A stretch of 64,000 bases of DNA from Heliocidaris tuberculata (Eukaryota > Echinodermata > Echinoidea > Camarodonta > Echinometridae): the NCBI GenBank assembly GCA_025618425.1, contig CM046850.1, positions 23,260,907 to 23,324,906 on the forward strand, written 5' to 3'. Shown here piece after piece: positions 32,958 through 45,107 of this stretch. The position numbers and the translations under genes were made by a program. Under the pieces are notes generated by a model. It ran no database searches, was not told the origin of the DNA, and worked only from the letters and a program-made list of their open reading frames with translations. Each line of letters begins with the position of its first letter. Within the stretch, counting starts at the first letter, position 1.

Positions 32958-33418
32958 TAGACCGACAACAACTGGACAAAAAAAAATGTAAGTTTACATC
33001 CATACAATAGTAAGAGTGGTGCTCTACCACATGGTGCTAGCTAGTGCCCCCCCCCCCTTTAATTCCTGGACGGACGCTACGCCATTGAACCTATAAATGT
33101 TTTTAAGAGTCCGGGGAAATTGTGCTGATTGAGTGTGGTTCGTTTAAATTATTATCTTGCAAATTACAAGGGCTTTAAAAGCTGGAGCGTACGTTTTAAC
33201 AATATCCCCCCCCCCCCCCAAATGAAACATGGAAATTGATAATTGAGTAAATGGAAGTGGGGCACGGAAGTCGTTAGAAATAATTGATGTCGCTGAAAAC
33301 AAATGACGGTTAAATAGATTTTAGATACAAACTGAAGTCCATTAGCTCTCAATCAGACTTAGGTGCAAAATTAATGACAAATAAAAGTCTAAAGAGCTTC
33401 GTCATACTCCCACGTAAC

Positions 33419-33529
33419 CATAGGCGTAGCAAGGGGGGCACACTTGTGCGTGTGTGTGTGTGTAAATACGTGACTCTGACTTTGTGTCAATCCCCCCTCC
33501 CTCGTTGAACAAGTCTGGCTACGCCAAAC
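33419..33529. mobile_element. Short hairpin element with ATAGGCGTAGC ends
   Basis: ATAGGCGTAGCAAGGGGGG is opposed by the inverse of CCCCCCTCCC...CTGGCTACGCC, with a short (GT)n between. Confidence 0.5.
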
Positions 33530-34782
33530 ACGTACCGAGTTTCATTTGAATACGTAAACTATTCTCGATCCTAAAACTCAGCCACAAGTAGTCACGCTGT
33601 TGAGCACTGGCTTACTTTGAAAATTTTCGCCTTTTTTAAAATGTTGGGACTTTTAATGCCCCCCCCCCAAATAATGATTATTAAAAAAAACGAAAAAGTG
33701 GTCAATTGTTGTAAAACATGGTCACTGTCGTTTACTTTTGTCATGTATATATGAATTTATGATTCGCTTATCTTTCTGTTTGAAGAAAAAATTTAGATTT
33801 TCACAGATAAGACAAACATTTTCAAAAGCTAACATAATAGGTCTCTCTTCCTAAAAGTTGATACTCAAAAAAAAAAAGAAAAGTATCTCGCGATGGGTTT
33901 ACCATGATTTTATTGGGAAATGTGTCAAATTACCAAACATATATTGTACTTATTGAAAATCATTGATATTTATCAATATTCATTTTACAAAAAATTAATG
34001 ACGTAATCATACATGAAATAAGATATTTTTACAAAAGTTAAGGGATATCATATAAACAAACAAAAATATATACACAATAATTATACAATAACAACAAATG
34101 AATTATACATGTACAAGTATATATTATGCAAAAAGAAGGTACTAATAACGCGAACACATATTACATTACAAGTCATATAATATTTTAAACTTCTTATATA
34201 TTTGTTTAGTTTTAATTAAACGTTTAATCGTGGATTAAGAAAACTCGTGGGGAGTCGTAGAATTGCCTCCAACATAACTTTTCAAAGTATTACCATCCTC
34301 AACACTTTCTACTCCTCTGGTAGAATTGTATTTTTTGATGGTTGCTTATAAAATTATATGCTTGAAGTATTTACGGCATTTGACATACTTATTTACCCTT
34401 TATACGAATGACCTATATCACAAAGACAATACTTATAAAATTAAAAGTAATACGACGTATTACTGCGAGTTTATGTGAAATAAATAGGCTAATTATAAGT
34501 ACGCGGATAATAAATACCTCTATAGATCTTGATAAGATATGTCAAAAATTCTGACATAACCACTGGAAAGGGAGACCCTCAGATTACCATATCTTGTAAT
34601 TTTCATTGAAATTGGGTAAAGAGTTCTTGAAATATTGACGAAAGATCTAGAATTTTTACGTGTTCCATAAAAAAAAACAGTGGCTTCACCGACAAGGGTA
34701 TACAAAATTTAATCTTCCTTTCTGAAGGCGATGCCATCAAAATTACCTATTGAAATTGAAATTTACATATTGTATGACATTG
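33530..34782. other. AT-rich spacer left of the 10.3-kb element
   Basis: No gene or repeat recognised apart from homopolymers. Confidence 0.45.
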
Positions 34783-34795
34783 TACACTCTAAAAA

Positions 34796-35215
34796 AAATT
34801 TTAACCAACTCGGCAAAATTTTAACCAACAGTTGGTTTCCAGGTGAACCTATCAACTCTTGGTTAAAACATTAACCAACCCTAGTTGGTTAATGTTTTAA
34901 CCAACTATTAGTGAAAACTTTAACTAATTATTTGCTAAAATTTTTTAACCAACTTTAGTTGGTTAAAAATTTAACCAACTATTTACTAAAATTTTAACCA
35001 ATCATTTGTTAATCAACCAAGTTGGTTACAATTATAACCAACTGTTTATTAAAATTTTAACTAATCATTTTTAACCAACCCTAGTTGGTTACAATTATAA
35101 GCAACTATTTATTAAAACTTTTACCTAGTTGGTTACAATTATAACCAACTATTTATTAAAACTTAATAAATTATTTGTTAATTTTAACCAACCATGGTTG
35201 TTGGTTAAAATATCA
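34796..35215. repeat. Left subterminal array of TTAACCAAC motifs
   Basis: Around 20 copies or near-copies of TTAACCAAC or its inverse GTTGGTTAA within about 420 bp, often as facing pairs (for example AACCAACCCTAGTTGGTT near 34873). The spacing is irregular. Confidence 0.85.
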
Positions 35216-37457
35216 ATCTGCACACAATTTGCACTCAGTCATGAAATAAAAAAATGAGACAGTTCTCAAGCAAAGTTCCCATTTGAATTGTGTATTTATT
35301 TTCAACTAACAGTGTAAAACTGTTCAACAGCACAAAAAGTCAAAGCTTAAATAACAAATATGCTTCACATCTGATACAGCAGACAGCATTTAAAAATAAC
35401 ATTTGTCTTGCTCCATGATAACGAGTAAGCACACTCGAGTAAAGTATCCATTTGCTAACAATTATTTCCTTCTTAAAAATGAAAAATGTGGCTTAATTCA
35501 TATTGTTTCAATATTCTAAATAAACTTCTATCAGTTCGGTTCATTTTTTCCCCCTCCACAACAACAACAAAAACAAATGCATGTACATGTGATCAAAATC
35601 ATTTAAGGCAAGTACATTAAAAAAAAAAGTACATTACAAAATACAAACATAAGTTATAAGGGAATTACAATGAAATTTACATTAGTAAAGTATATCAAAA
35701 CAGAATGAAAACGGAATAAATTATTATTGTGGAGGGAGCCAACAGGTAGAAGAAAAAAAAAAAAAAAAAACTTTATACATTGGCACCCAACATATAATTG
35801 AAAATAAAAATCATGCTTATAGATGATTAAAGCCTTGGTGTAACAATATTAAATATTAAATTTCATCTTTAATTAAATAATTGAATTAAAGGAAATATAA
35901 ATATAAAAGTGAGCAAAAGCATACATGTATTATATAAAGACATACATTGTAGTTTAATCTATTTCTAATTTTCTACTATTAGTTAGCCAATTTGGACCTA
36001 TCTATCAGGTATTTTTTTAGATTATGTTTAAATGAAAGGAGCAACACTGAGTTTTTTAAAATTTCTTTTGGTAAAGAACTCCATAGTTTAGGGCTGGTGA
36101 ATATAGAGTATTATTACCTATACAAGGCATTTTTGCTGCCAAATAAAAAGCCGTATTTTGCGCGCTACTCCGAATCCGTAACCGGAGCGGGCAATATTTG
36201 CCATATTGCCCTCTTCCGGGTTTTCCCCCATAAACGACTGTACTAAAAAAGAGTGCAACATTTTGCCATATTCCGCCCTTTCTGCTTGTCAATGCGCTTT
36301 AATTATCAAAGTGCATGTACGCGCAGTATTGTGTAATAATTAAATATATCCATGAATTCATAAATTTTTGATAACTATTGACACAAATAATTTTTTTAAA
36401 ACTTAACATGAAAGTAAGTATCAAAGAATTAGCATTTCTTACACAATTGCACCTCACTTTCAGGGAGCTTTCTGTTTCAGTAACTACTGAAATCAACTGG
36501 CTTGAGCTAGCTAGCTAGCACTTAGCATAAGTAAAAGCGCAATTAATGCATGGTGGGAAACAGAATGAAGGTAGCATCTTTTGCTTGCATGTTACAGATC
36601 AGTGCTGAAAATTGGGATCTCAGCAATTCAATATAGCTCCCTTGGGCCTAGAAATTAAATTTTTTTCTTCAGAGAATTCTCGTGGAAAAAAAAAAAAATC
36701 ACCCTGGTGGGAGATGATGAATAGATTACCCCCAAACACAAGAACTGAGCAATTGGACACCCTTACTATTTCTTCACTATTTTAAAGAGTATTACAAAGA
36801 AATTTCACAAGTGAATTTAATATGAACATTTGACATCCTTTCACATGTAAAATAGAATTCAAAGTTCTACCACAGATATATGAGATTATTAGATAATGGT
36901 AAATAAAGTAATCTTAAATAAAGATAATCTGTTATATCGAAATACCCAATACTTTTCATTTTAAATGCAAAATGAAATCCGTCATTGAGTTCATACGTCA
37001 CAGAGCTTACTTTTAAGTCGAGGCAACATTTTAGTCACTTTGACATCTTATGGAGCTCATAGCTGTTTGAGAAGATATTTTCAAGACCTAATATTTTCAG
37101 CTTTCAAATGATACATGTATTTTCTTAGATTCAATGCATAAAATTATCTAAGAAATTTGAAAGTTGACCTTGAAAAACTCCTTTAATATCTGTACAGGTC
37201 AAATATCTTCACTAAAAATTTGTGAAAACTTGTGAAAACTTGTAAAAACTTGTGAAAGATTAAATCACAATCAATCTCATATGAGATCAAATCATAGGTC
37301 AATGCCTATTGTGCCTGAGCTACGTATACATAATAGTAGTCTTGACATCTGAACCTAGAAAATTTATATAGCCAACAGTCACAGCCCTTTGTCCTCCTTA
37401 CTGAAGGAAGCAGATGGAATCCGCTTCAATCTTTTTCAGTGGTCGAGCACAAGGAAG
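35216..37457. other. Left interior of the 10.3-kb element; no gene
   Basis: AT-rich sequence with an A-run near 35752-35770. Nothing here could be spliced into the gene at 39098-44811. Confidence 0.45.
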
Positions 37458-39035
37458 TGTCTTGACATTCCTATATAGCCAACAGTGTAACCTAGAAAAG
37501 TTATTTCTGTTGAAGTTTTTTTGTTGATTCGTGATCGTAAGTGTTTAAAGATCAATTTTAGCTTTGTTTCCCAAGAGGCAACCTCGAGCAATTTGCATAA
37601 TTTGCATAAATATAACAGCGACTATTGGTTTACAGATTATGCAGCCCAAGACATATTACTCAATATGTACAAAGGGATTTACATACCACAACATAATACA
37701 AATCTCGACCAGTGTTGTTTATCTTGAGTAATGATCCTGTGCTACGACGAGCGAATTAAATATCAGAAAATGATATTAGATCTGCTGAGGGATTTTGCAG
37801 GGAATAGAATCCACTTTCGTCACCTTTTGGAAGTGTGAGATCAGTTTTAGGTACTAAAGGTCAAGTGAAGGTCAGAATCGTTATAGTTAACAAGTTTTGA
37901 CATTTATTTGTTGGGTTGATCAAACGGGAAAAGAAAAGAATTAAAGCAGGAAAGTATCACAGATTGATCTGAACATCTCTCTAAAATCCCATTCTTTGTG
38001 TCCTGATAATGAGTTATGATATTAAAAATTCTACCTTTCTGACCCAGCATAATTATCGAACTATGACTTAAACCCGACTTTCAATTTGTGACTTCCATCC
38101 TAAATTGAAAAGAGAACGCTATCAGAGGAACATAAGATCCACAAACCCGTCATAAATGTACTATATATAAGTAGGCCTACGCGGATGTAAAAAATCAACT
38201 ATAGCAGTAGTTTCACCTTGTAGCACCCCCTTGTGATTGTTATTGACTGAAAATTTATATTAAAGGAGAATGAAACCCTGGGAAAAATCAATTTCAATGA
38301 AAAGAGAGGATAGAGAGAAGCAATTTCAAAAAAGTTCCATCAAAATCGGTTACAAAATGCGAAAGTTATGAAAGTTTGAAAAGTCTCAATTTACTTTCTA
38401 TGGCGATCCTCAAATTGGCAATGTTGCTTCAAAGTGACAGGTTTAGTAGTACAACTCTCCATATGTTTTGTACACAAAATTTCATATTTTCCCCACTATC
38501 TCTCAAGGTGCAGCTTGTCTCCTATGTATTTGACACAACATATGTTGAGTTCACAAAAAGACAAGCAGCATCTTTAGAGATAATGGAGAAAAATAAAAAT
38601 ATGAAAAACATATTGAGAGTTGTACTACTAAAGCCTGCCATTTTGAAGCAACATTGCTAATTTGAGGATCGCCATTAAGACTTTTCAAACTTTCATAACT
38701 TTCTCATTTCGTAACCGATTTTGATGGAACTTTTTAAAAATTGCTTCTCTCTATCCTCTCTTTTCATTAAAATAGATATTTCCCAGGGTTTCATTCTCCT
38801 TTAAACAAAATAAACACTGTTAGAGATTGGTATCATATTGCAGTACATAGGTTCCTTCACAAATTTTGCATAAACTGAAACCAGCGATCACTTTTACATT
38901 TATGCAAATTATGCAAATTTGCTCAAGGTTGCCCCTTGGGCAACAAAGCTGAAATTGCTCACGGACCACTTATGATTACAAATTAAAGAAAAAACTTCAA
39001 CAAAACACTTTTGGCTATATAGGAATGTCAAGCCG
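37458..39035. mobile_element. Inverted-repeat unit with ~180-bp arms inside the 10.3-kb element
   Basis: CTTGACATTCCTATATAGCC starts the left arm (about 37460) and is inverted at about 39012-39031. Both arms carry TTGCATAATTTGCATAAAT and a CAGCTTTGTT-CCCAA or similar segment. The space between the arms holds the hairpin MITE at 38264-38800. Confidence 0.65.
38264..38800. mobile_element. TTAA-site hairpin MITE with ~195-bp arms
   Basis: AGGAGAATGAAACCCTGGGA is mirrored at 38780-38800, with TTAA at 38260-38263 and 38801-38804. The arms match through GGCGATCCTCAAATT and TAGTAGTACAACTCTC. 'AAAGGAGAATGAAACC' repeats are, as far as I recall, common in sea urchin genomes. Confidence 0.85.
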
Positions 39036-39097
39036 ACTATAACCTGGTCTTAAAACTTGCTTCGATAACAACAAATAACAACAAATAAATGACTGCA

Positions 39098-39418
39098 TTA
39101 CTGTTGGCTCAGCCAATTGCGAAACCGGAGGACGGATGCTGCAGTTACAGATCCTCCTAGTTTGTACACGAGACCCTCTAGAAACTGCCACACTGCCATG
39201 CAGTGTGGCTGGTAGTCAACATCCAGAACAAATATCATCTTGAAGACAATATCTACAGCCGCTTGTACACTCTTGCATGGCACTACCCTGCGCTCCACCA
39301 CAGCAAAAGATTGCAGTGGCTTCCATCTGGTTCCTCCAATAAGGAGGACGAAGGGCTGTGACTGTGGATGTTCGGTGTTCACGATGCTGGATGTATAAAA
39401 CTCCACACTGGTTCCTTC
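39098..39418 (-). CDS. Last exon of the SAMD3-like candidate
   Basis: Acceptor at 39419-39420 after a T-rich tract; phase 0; 106 codons and TAA or equivalent stop at 39098-39100. Encodes EGTSVEFYTSS, IGGTRWKPLQSFAVVERRVV and a C-terminal FRNWLSQQ. Confidence 0.7.
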   Translation of the reverse strand, partial: EGTSVEFYTSSIVNTEHPQSQPFVLLIGGTRWKPLQSFAVVERRVVPCKSVQAAVDIVFKMIFVLDVDYQPHCMAVWQFLEGLVYKLGGSVTAASVLRFRNWLSQQ

Positions 39419-42400
39419 CTGTAAGCAAACAAGTTTAAAAAGTAATGTACACCTTGCAACCAATCTCACCAAAAAATAATTGTTTTGTTACATTATTCAG
39501 CTTTTTTACCATATCAATTTTGCAATAACTCTACCAAACTAGGAGCTGGGGTCATGAAGGTCACGTCATAACCCTAATAGAGCGGTTGAGGCATAATGCC
39601 CCCCCCCCCCTTGACCTTTCGTGTAATAAATTCGCCAACGAAAAAGCTCTCGCCACGACATTTCAAAGTTGCTAAAAAACAGGATTTCCTGTATAATTTC
39701 AAAACAAACTGTTTTCTGAAAAAAATTCATAAAATGCATGATTATTTTTGCTTTTACAGATTAAAATCAAATTCTAAAAGTCTGATTTCATGCATAAATT
39801 AATGACATAAAAGTATTTTAGAAAATTTAACTATACAATTTCGTAAATTCTGCTGCGGGTGACATGCTTGCCGATTTTCGTTGCCTTCGGACAGTCGACG
39901 GCTGAGATCTCAGGGGTACCATAATGCCCCCCCCCCCACCCCCCCCCCCCATAGCATAGACCAAAATAACCCAGCTCTTTTAGGGTTAAAGCTGAAGGCC
40001 TCTTCTAGAAGTCCTTGAAATACAAAGATAAAGATATGGCATTTTATATACCGCATGTCTAGATTCTAGGCCTCTGATTGGTCAAATCTGCGGGCATGAA
40101 ATTCACTACGGACTGCCGGGCGGTATGGTGAAAACTATTGACCTAGCATAGTTCTGCCCGCGCATACAATACAAATTCATGCATGACCTAAACCACAAAA
40201 TGACTTGGGGGAGGGGGGATAAGGGCCCAGACAATTTTGTTACGCAATGCGAACATGCCACACCACTTTCTGACATATCAAAAGGGAAAAAAAGATTTTC
40301 AAGAAAATAACAATAGATTTGTGTTCTTTACTTGAATTTCGACAAAAGCCTTGTCTTTTTAGGGTGAAAGAGTTGTGAACCGCAGGCATCGAGTACAAAT
40401 TAACTTTTTGAATTATCCACTTTTAGGAATAAACTCTGACTCACCACTTTCCAGTCAATGAAGGACCTTAAAGCCTGCTCAGGTGTGCATCTCCCTCTCA
40501 TAGTTTTGTTGCGCCCACTAAACAGGAATGGCAGCAAGTTCAAGGCCAAACCCTGCTGTTCATCTAAGGAAAAATGATATTAGAAGACATGTAAAAGACA
40601 TCACAGAGCTTATGTTTGCCAATTCTGTCATGTTAAAAACTAATTTATTACACACAAATAAGTGAATTGTGACATAACATAAACAATCCTTTACTAAAGA
40701 TGGTTCCTGAAAGGTCTGAACGTTCCAATAATTTTAAGTCAGCTGACTCAGCTCATTTCTCACTATGATTGTTCACATCCGAATCATCTTCACATGCAAG
40801 GACTGGTCATTGCGCATTTCAAATACAGGGTATCTTCTGTCTTTTCCTCAAAGATTATATTTGTATAGTGAAATTATTAATTGTCAGTAAGAGGTCATAA
40901 CAATTTTCACAATATGGACTGACCTTGCAAAAACCAAAACCTACATCATCTAGATGACTATTTGGGTTATCCATGAAGAACATTTATGATGCATCTGCAA
41001 ACATATCTCTACAAATAGACATTTTCTATTCTGCTTATTTTTTTCCAAATTACCTACTTTGACATGTAGGGGTTTCTGCCCAATGACCCAGTGTGGACAC
41101 AGGTCCCCCATTCAAACAAACACTTTCTCTTCCCTTCTTTCCTGATGGATTTATGTATTTTAAACAGCAGTCAAAACATGGAAAATTAAAATTAATGACT
41201 TCTTTTTGATGAGTAATGGCTTCTGTAAAATATCAAAAGGAATGAAAGAATGCCACAACATGTATCAGCTTTTTTTTTTTTTCATCACTATTAATTCTGA
41301 GGAGAAATTAGAGAGAAACTTACTTAGTTTTTCATGTAAGATTTTATTGTAATCCTTTTGAATTTTTTGGAAACCATAAAACCAGTTATGGACATGCAGA
41401 GAGAAGTAAAATGACTGAATAGTTTTTGTAGCCACATGAGCTGGAAATTAAACATCACAAATCCTAAAATAAAATACTTGTTTCCACCATGGCAGAAACT
41501 GATTACGAGTACGTATATGGATTATGTAAGGAAAATAGGGTGGATGCACAAACTGTACATGAAAACATGATAAACAGGAAAACAAAATGTTACCTTCTGG
41601 AAGGTCAGCAATTTCAACTCCGCACCCAAGCTTCTCCATCCAATTTCGTGGGACTTCCACATTCCTGACATAATCAAGAATTTTCTGTGTCATCTTTGGC
41701 CATTCGACGAGAAAGCGTTTTGAAGCGTCTTTGGAAATAGTGAGTTCGAAGTCTTGCTCCACCTGCAGCAAGAAACATGTAAAAGATAACTTGTTTTGAT
41801 GATATTGGTCGATATCCTTCATAAATGGCACTAAAAATGAGACTGCACCTAGCTATGAAGCTTCAAGAATAACCATTAAAACAGTACTTGATATATCCCA
41901 TTCAGGAGTTTGAACAATGAGACTACCCCAAAACATTACATCTCCTGCACATCATAAGAAGTAAAACTTACTATCTCGGGCTGCAGCAAATGGGGATATT
42001 GGGCAAGAATCTCCAGCACACTTGCTTTAGAAGTTCGTATCCATGCATGCCTGTTTTTTGCTGTTTGTTTCATCAAAGTGACGATGTCCCCGGTGTTTTG
42101 AGTGTGTTTCAAAACATTAATGAGCTTCTCTTCTTCTTCATCAGACACTAAAAAATGAAAAATAAAATTGACTCGTAACACAAAACTTTGTCATCTCTTC
42201 AGCTTTCCGGACAGACGAACGGACAAGTTTCACAAGCGTCATGGACCTACGGCGTCACAAACAGCTGGGGCATTTTTAGAGCAGAGCTTAGCATGTTTGA
42301 GAAAAAGATATCAAAAATATTTTTAAAATTTATGAAACGTATTTAGATGTTTGAATAGCAAAATATAAGTTGTATACATCCCTGCACATCAACAGGAATC

Positions 42401-44811
42401 AACTTGGATTTGGGTTGCAGGGGACCTTAACGTCCAATTCTGCTCCAATGATTACATCCTGATGTGGCCTAGCTAATCCAGCAATCAATAATAAACTTGG
42501 ACCCCTATTCTGTGATACTTTATGATTCATTACTGGCGAGGCATAGTGCAAGCCTATCAATTAGAAATTGAAAAAATATGCATTGCATATTCATAAAATT
42601 GCTGGATTATCACTAGTTTTGTTATGCAACATATCACATATTGTTCCATAATTACAAAGATCAACATTTTTCGCTTTATGATGAATACAAATTTGATATG
42701 AAGAATATTAAGAGGTGTCATGGCCTAGTGGATATTTCTTCGAACTGCGGATCACACGTTACGGGGTTCGAATCCCATCTCTGCACTAATGTCCTTTGGC
42801 AAGAAATTAGTCTACATTTGCCACTCTCCACCCAGGTGGAAATGGGTACCTGATATGCTTGAGCGCTATTTACTTTGGAGGCTCGGCTATGACCGGGGTA
42901 ATAATGTCTAAACGCCATGAGCCTCACAACGTCACAAACATGAGCGCTAGACAAATGGCCAATATTATGAAGGAGAGAAGTTTTCAGGGTGAAAAAGGAA
43001 ATTTCAAGAAAAAAAAAATCCCTTCCTCAGTGGGTAGAGCTGCCAGTGGCAGGCAAAGGGTTAATGAAATGTCATTACTGATTTCTATTACTGACCAGCA
43101 AATTATTCTAACAGCGTATTCTTTGATCATGTACGAGTGAAGTTTCAGTGACTTAAACTCTGGTGATTCTAAAGATATGATTTTTACCAACCAATAAACT
43201 TTGCATTTCAAAAGTTCCTAATCATAAATCTTACACATCGTAGCCAGACAATTCAATAAAATCCTTTAAAAACAAATTTGTTGAAAGCAGAAGTGAAAAT
43301 AGACATGCATATCTGTTTTAGTATTAATCCTTGAACACTTACACACAGCCTCAATAGGTTGGTGACACTTTTGTAGCAGCTTAGGGCATGTGGTGGGAGA
43401 TGACCTCTTTGGGGGGTGAACCTTCTTCTTTGGATTGGTTGGACTTTGCTCTTTTCGGCGGACATATCGCAGCCTCTCCTCCAGGCACCCACTTGCTGGT
43501 TTCCCTTTCCTGTCCTTGATATACCATGCTTCCTGCAGCATAAAATATTTAAATGGGAATACAAAATAAATAAATATATATTTTTTTCATTATTTTGTCC
43601 TTATTCCATGGTTAAATTTTTAAGTTAATTGCATCCCATCACCATTCGCCCCCTTTACCAACTTTGTAATATGCCTTGAGTTCAAACACGATATTTGACG
43701 GCCTGTATTTTAACAAGTGAATTAGTAAATTATGCGATGCGTAATATATGTCCCCGCCTGAAGTGTAGATCTGTGGAATGGCGTTAATTTTTGTAATTTC
43801 TGATAGATCCTTCTAGATAAATACGAGAAATGAATTATTAAATTAATATTTTGTAATCATATTGCATTTTTCGTTGATTTTGAATACATTTGCATAATTA
43901 AAGAATTTCACAATTCTGTGTAGAAGTTTGGAAGCCCCCATCAAGCCCTGTCAGATAAAACAAACAGAATCAAAATCCGCTGCGAAATAGAGAAGTAGTA
44001 TTTTTCACTGATTCTGAATAAATTTGCATAAATTTGCATAATCAAATAAATGAATTTCAAAGTTCTGTGTAGAAGTTTTGAAGCCCCCACCAAGCCCTAT
44101 CAGATAAAACAATCAGAATCAAAATCGGCCAAGAAATGACAGAGAAGAAGCAAATTTTAACATTTCGAGCACACACGGATGGATGGACAGACATACATAC
44201 ACACACACACACGTACGGAGCCCGTTTCATAGTCCCCTCGCGAACTTGAGAAATTGTTAACTGTTCAGAACTAACGAGTAACGTTAATAGTGAAAAAATA
44301 ATACTATCGACGTTAGAATGAGAAAAGAATTCCTATTTTGTGAAAGCTGAATATCATTTTGCAAAAATACAAGTGTGCAATCCCACAACAGAAAAATACT
44401 GTACACTTACGATTCTAAAGGAAATGAAAGGTCTAAATCAATCTGAAACATTTCTCCATGATTGCCTATTCCCTTGCTGGTACTGCAGTCGACAGTGTAA
44501 CGATGCAGGGACCGGGTACCTAAACGGGTGAGTACCGGTATGTACGCGCATGTCGTCAGGCGCAGCGCTGCATGCAGCAGCACGAGTACGTACTGCACTC
44601 GCAGGGAATTGGCAACCAGGGAGAATAGCGGGCAAGTTTTGGCGACTTTACTACATTATTCAAAATATTTGGGGGATTGTTACTGCTTCAGATGTATTAT
44701 AAAAAGTTCATCATTAGAATGGTATAGTAAATATTCGTTTGGCTTACCTTCAAACACCTTTATGAGGTCTTCGAACCCCCAGTTTCGTAGCCTCTCTGCC
44801 ACTGCTTCCAT
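39098..44811 (-). CDS. Spliced gene inside the 10.3-kb element; SAM-domain 'SAMD3-like' family candidate
   Basis: Six exons can be placed on the minus strand, and the last five join in consistent phases: 43343-43532 (out in phase 1), 41972-42147 (out 0), 41594-41762 (out 1), 40445-40563 (out 0), 39098-39418 (stop). The first exon, 44748-44811, opens MEAVAERLRNWGFEDLIKVF, which resembles the start of a SAM domain. The middle has LEERLRYVRRKE and a helical stretch with TAKNRHAWIRTSKASVLEIL. The end has PFVLLIGGTRWKPLQSFAVV and FLEGLVYKLGGS. The overall order resembles the SAMD3-like proteins that are multiplied in fish genomes; their function is unknown. The joint between exon 1 and 43343-43532 is unresolved: a candidate exon near 44402-44456 leaves the wrong phase, so at least one exon is missing. 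The gene shares its bounds with the transposon and may be its cargo or its own gene. Confidence 0.55.
40445..40563 (-). CDS. Exon of the SAMD3-like candidate
   Basis: Acceptor TTCCTTAG, donor GTGAGT; 119 nt. In phase 1 from the previous exon it reads DEQQGLALNLLPFLFSGRNK and ends FIDWKV. Confidence 0.7.
41594..41762 (-). CDS. Exon of the SAMD3-like candidate
   Basis: Acceptor TGCTGCAG, donor GTAACA; 169 nt. Reads VEQDFELTISKDASKRFLVE and ends GVEIADLPEG. Confidence 0.7.
41972..42147 (-). CDS. Exon of the SAMD3-like candidate
   Basis: Acceptor TTTTTTAG, donor GTAAGT; 176 nt. Reads SDEEEEKLINVLKHTQNTGD and ends AQYPHLLQPEI. Confidence 0.7.
42712..42960 (+). mobile_element. tRNA-derived SINE
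   Basis: A-box-like TGGCCTAGTGG and a perfect B box GGTTCGAATCC about 45 bp later, then a body with CTCTCCACCCAGGTGGAAAT and a 3' end GAGCGCTAGACAAATGGCC. It lies in an intron of the SAMD3-like candidate. Relatives are at 13560-13975 and 12735-12812. Confidence 0.8.
43343..43532 (-). CDS. Exon of the SAMD3-like candidate (basic region)
   Basis: Acceptor CTGCAG, donor GTAAGT; 190 nt. Reads EAWYIKDRKGKPASG, LEERLRYVRRKE, then a Lys/Pro-rich stretch that could be a nuclear signal. Confidence 0.65.
43865..44160. repeat. ~140-bp direct repeat, two units
   Basis: GTTCTGTGTAGAAGTTT-GAAGCCCCCA and the AAGCCCT(G/A)TCAGATAAAACA segment occur twice, near 43913-43985 and 44061-44128. They are followed by a degenerate GGATGGATGGACAGAC tract and (AC)n. 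Confidence 0.75.
44748..44811 (-). CDS. First exon of the SAMD3-like candidate
   Basis: ATG at 44811, donor GTAAGC at 44742-44747; 64 nt. It lies only 307 bp from the right terminus of the 10.3-kb element. Confidence 0.55.
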
Positions 44812-44894
44812 GATGAAAGTAGAAATATGCAAACGTAAACTGCGACGCGTGGTTCTCGTTTTCTATTGGCTCATTTCATGTCACATGATTAAAA

Positions 44895-45107
44895 GTTTTA
44901 ACCAACCGTCGAACGGCGGGAATACTATATTTTAATTAACCAAGTACAGCAAACCACGGCACTTTACCCAACTGTTGGTTATTTTTTTAACCAACCAATT
45001 GAAACTGGCTTTAACGAACCACATTATCACCAAACCACGGCACTTTACCCAACAGTTGGTTATTTTTTTTAACCAACCAGTTTTAATACGTAAAAATTTT
45101 ACCAGTG
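44895..45107. repeat. Right subterminal array of the 10.3-kb element
   Basis: TTTTAACCAACC, TTAACCAAG and GTTGGTTA motifs. A segment beginning CAAACCACGGCACTTTACCC is present twice, near 44950 and 45030. Confidence 0.8.

Noticed and set aside
36170..36260. Possible conserved gene piece (higher GC, GAATCCGTAACCGGAGCGGG)
   Set aside because: No frame continues beyond a few tens of codons and no splice partner was found.
43640..43815. 58-codon minus-strand open stretch (DLSEITKINAIPQIYTSGGD...)
   Set aside because: It could fill the missing exon of the SAMD3-like candidate, but has no good splice sites in the needed phase, ends in a stop, and sits in repeat-like sequence.
44402..44456. Second exon of the SAMD3-like candidate (GEMFQIDLDL)
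   Set aside because: Suggestive of a SAM domain and followed by GTAAGT, but its weak acceptor and phase do not connect to 43343-43532, so it was not listed as an exon.
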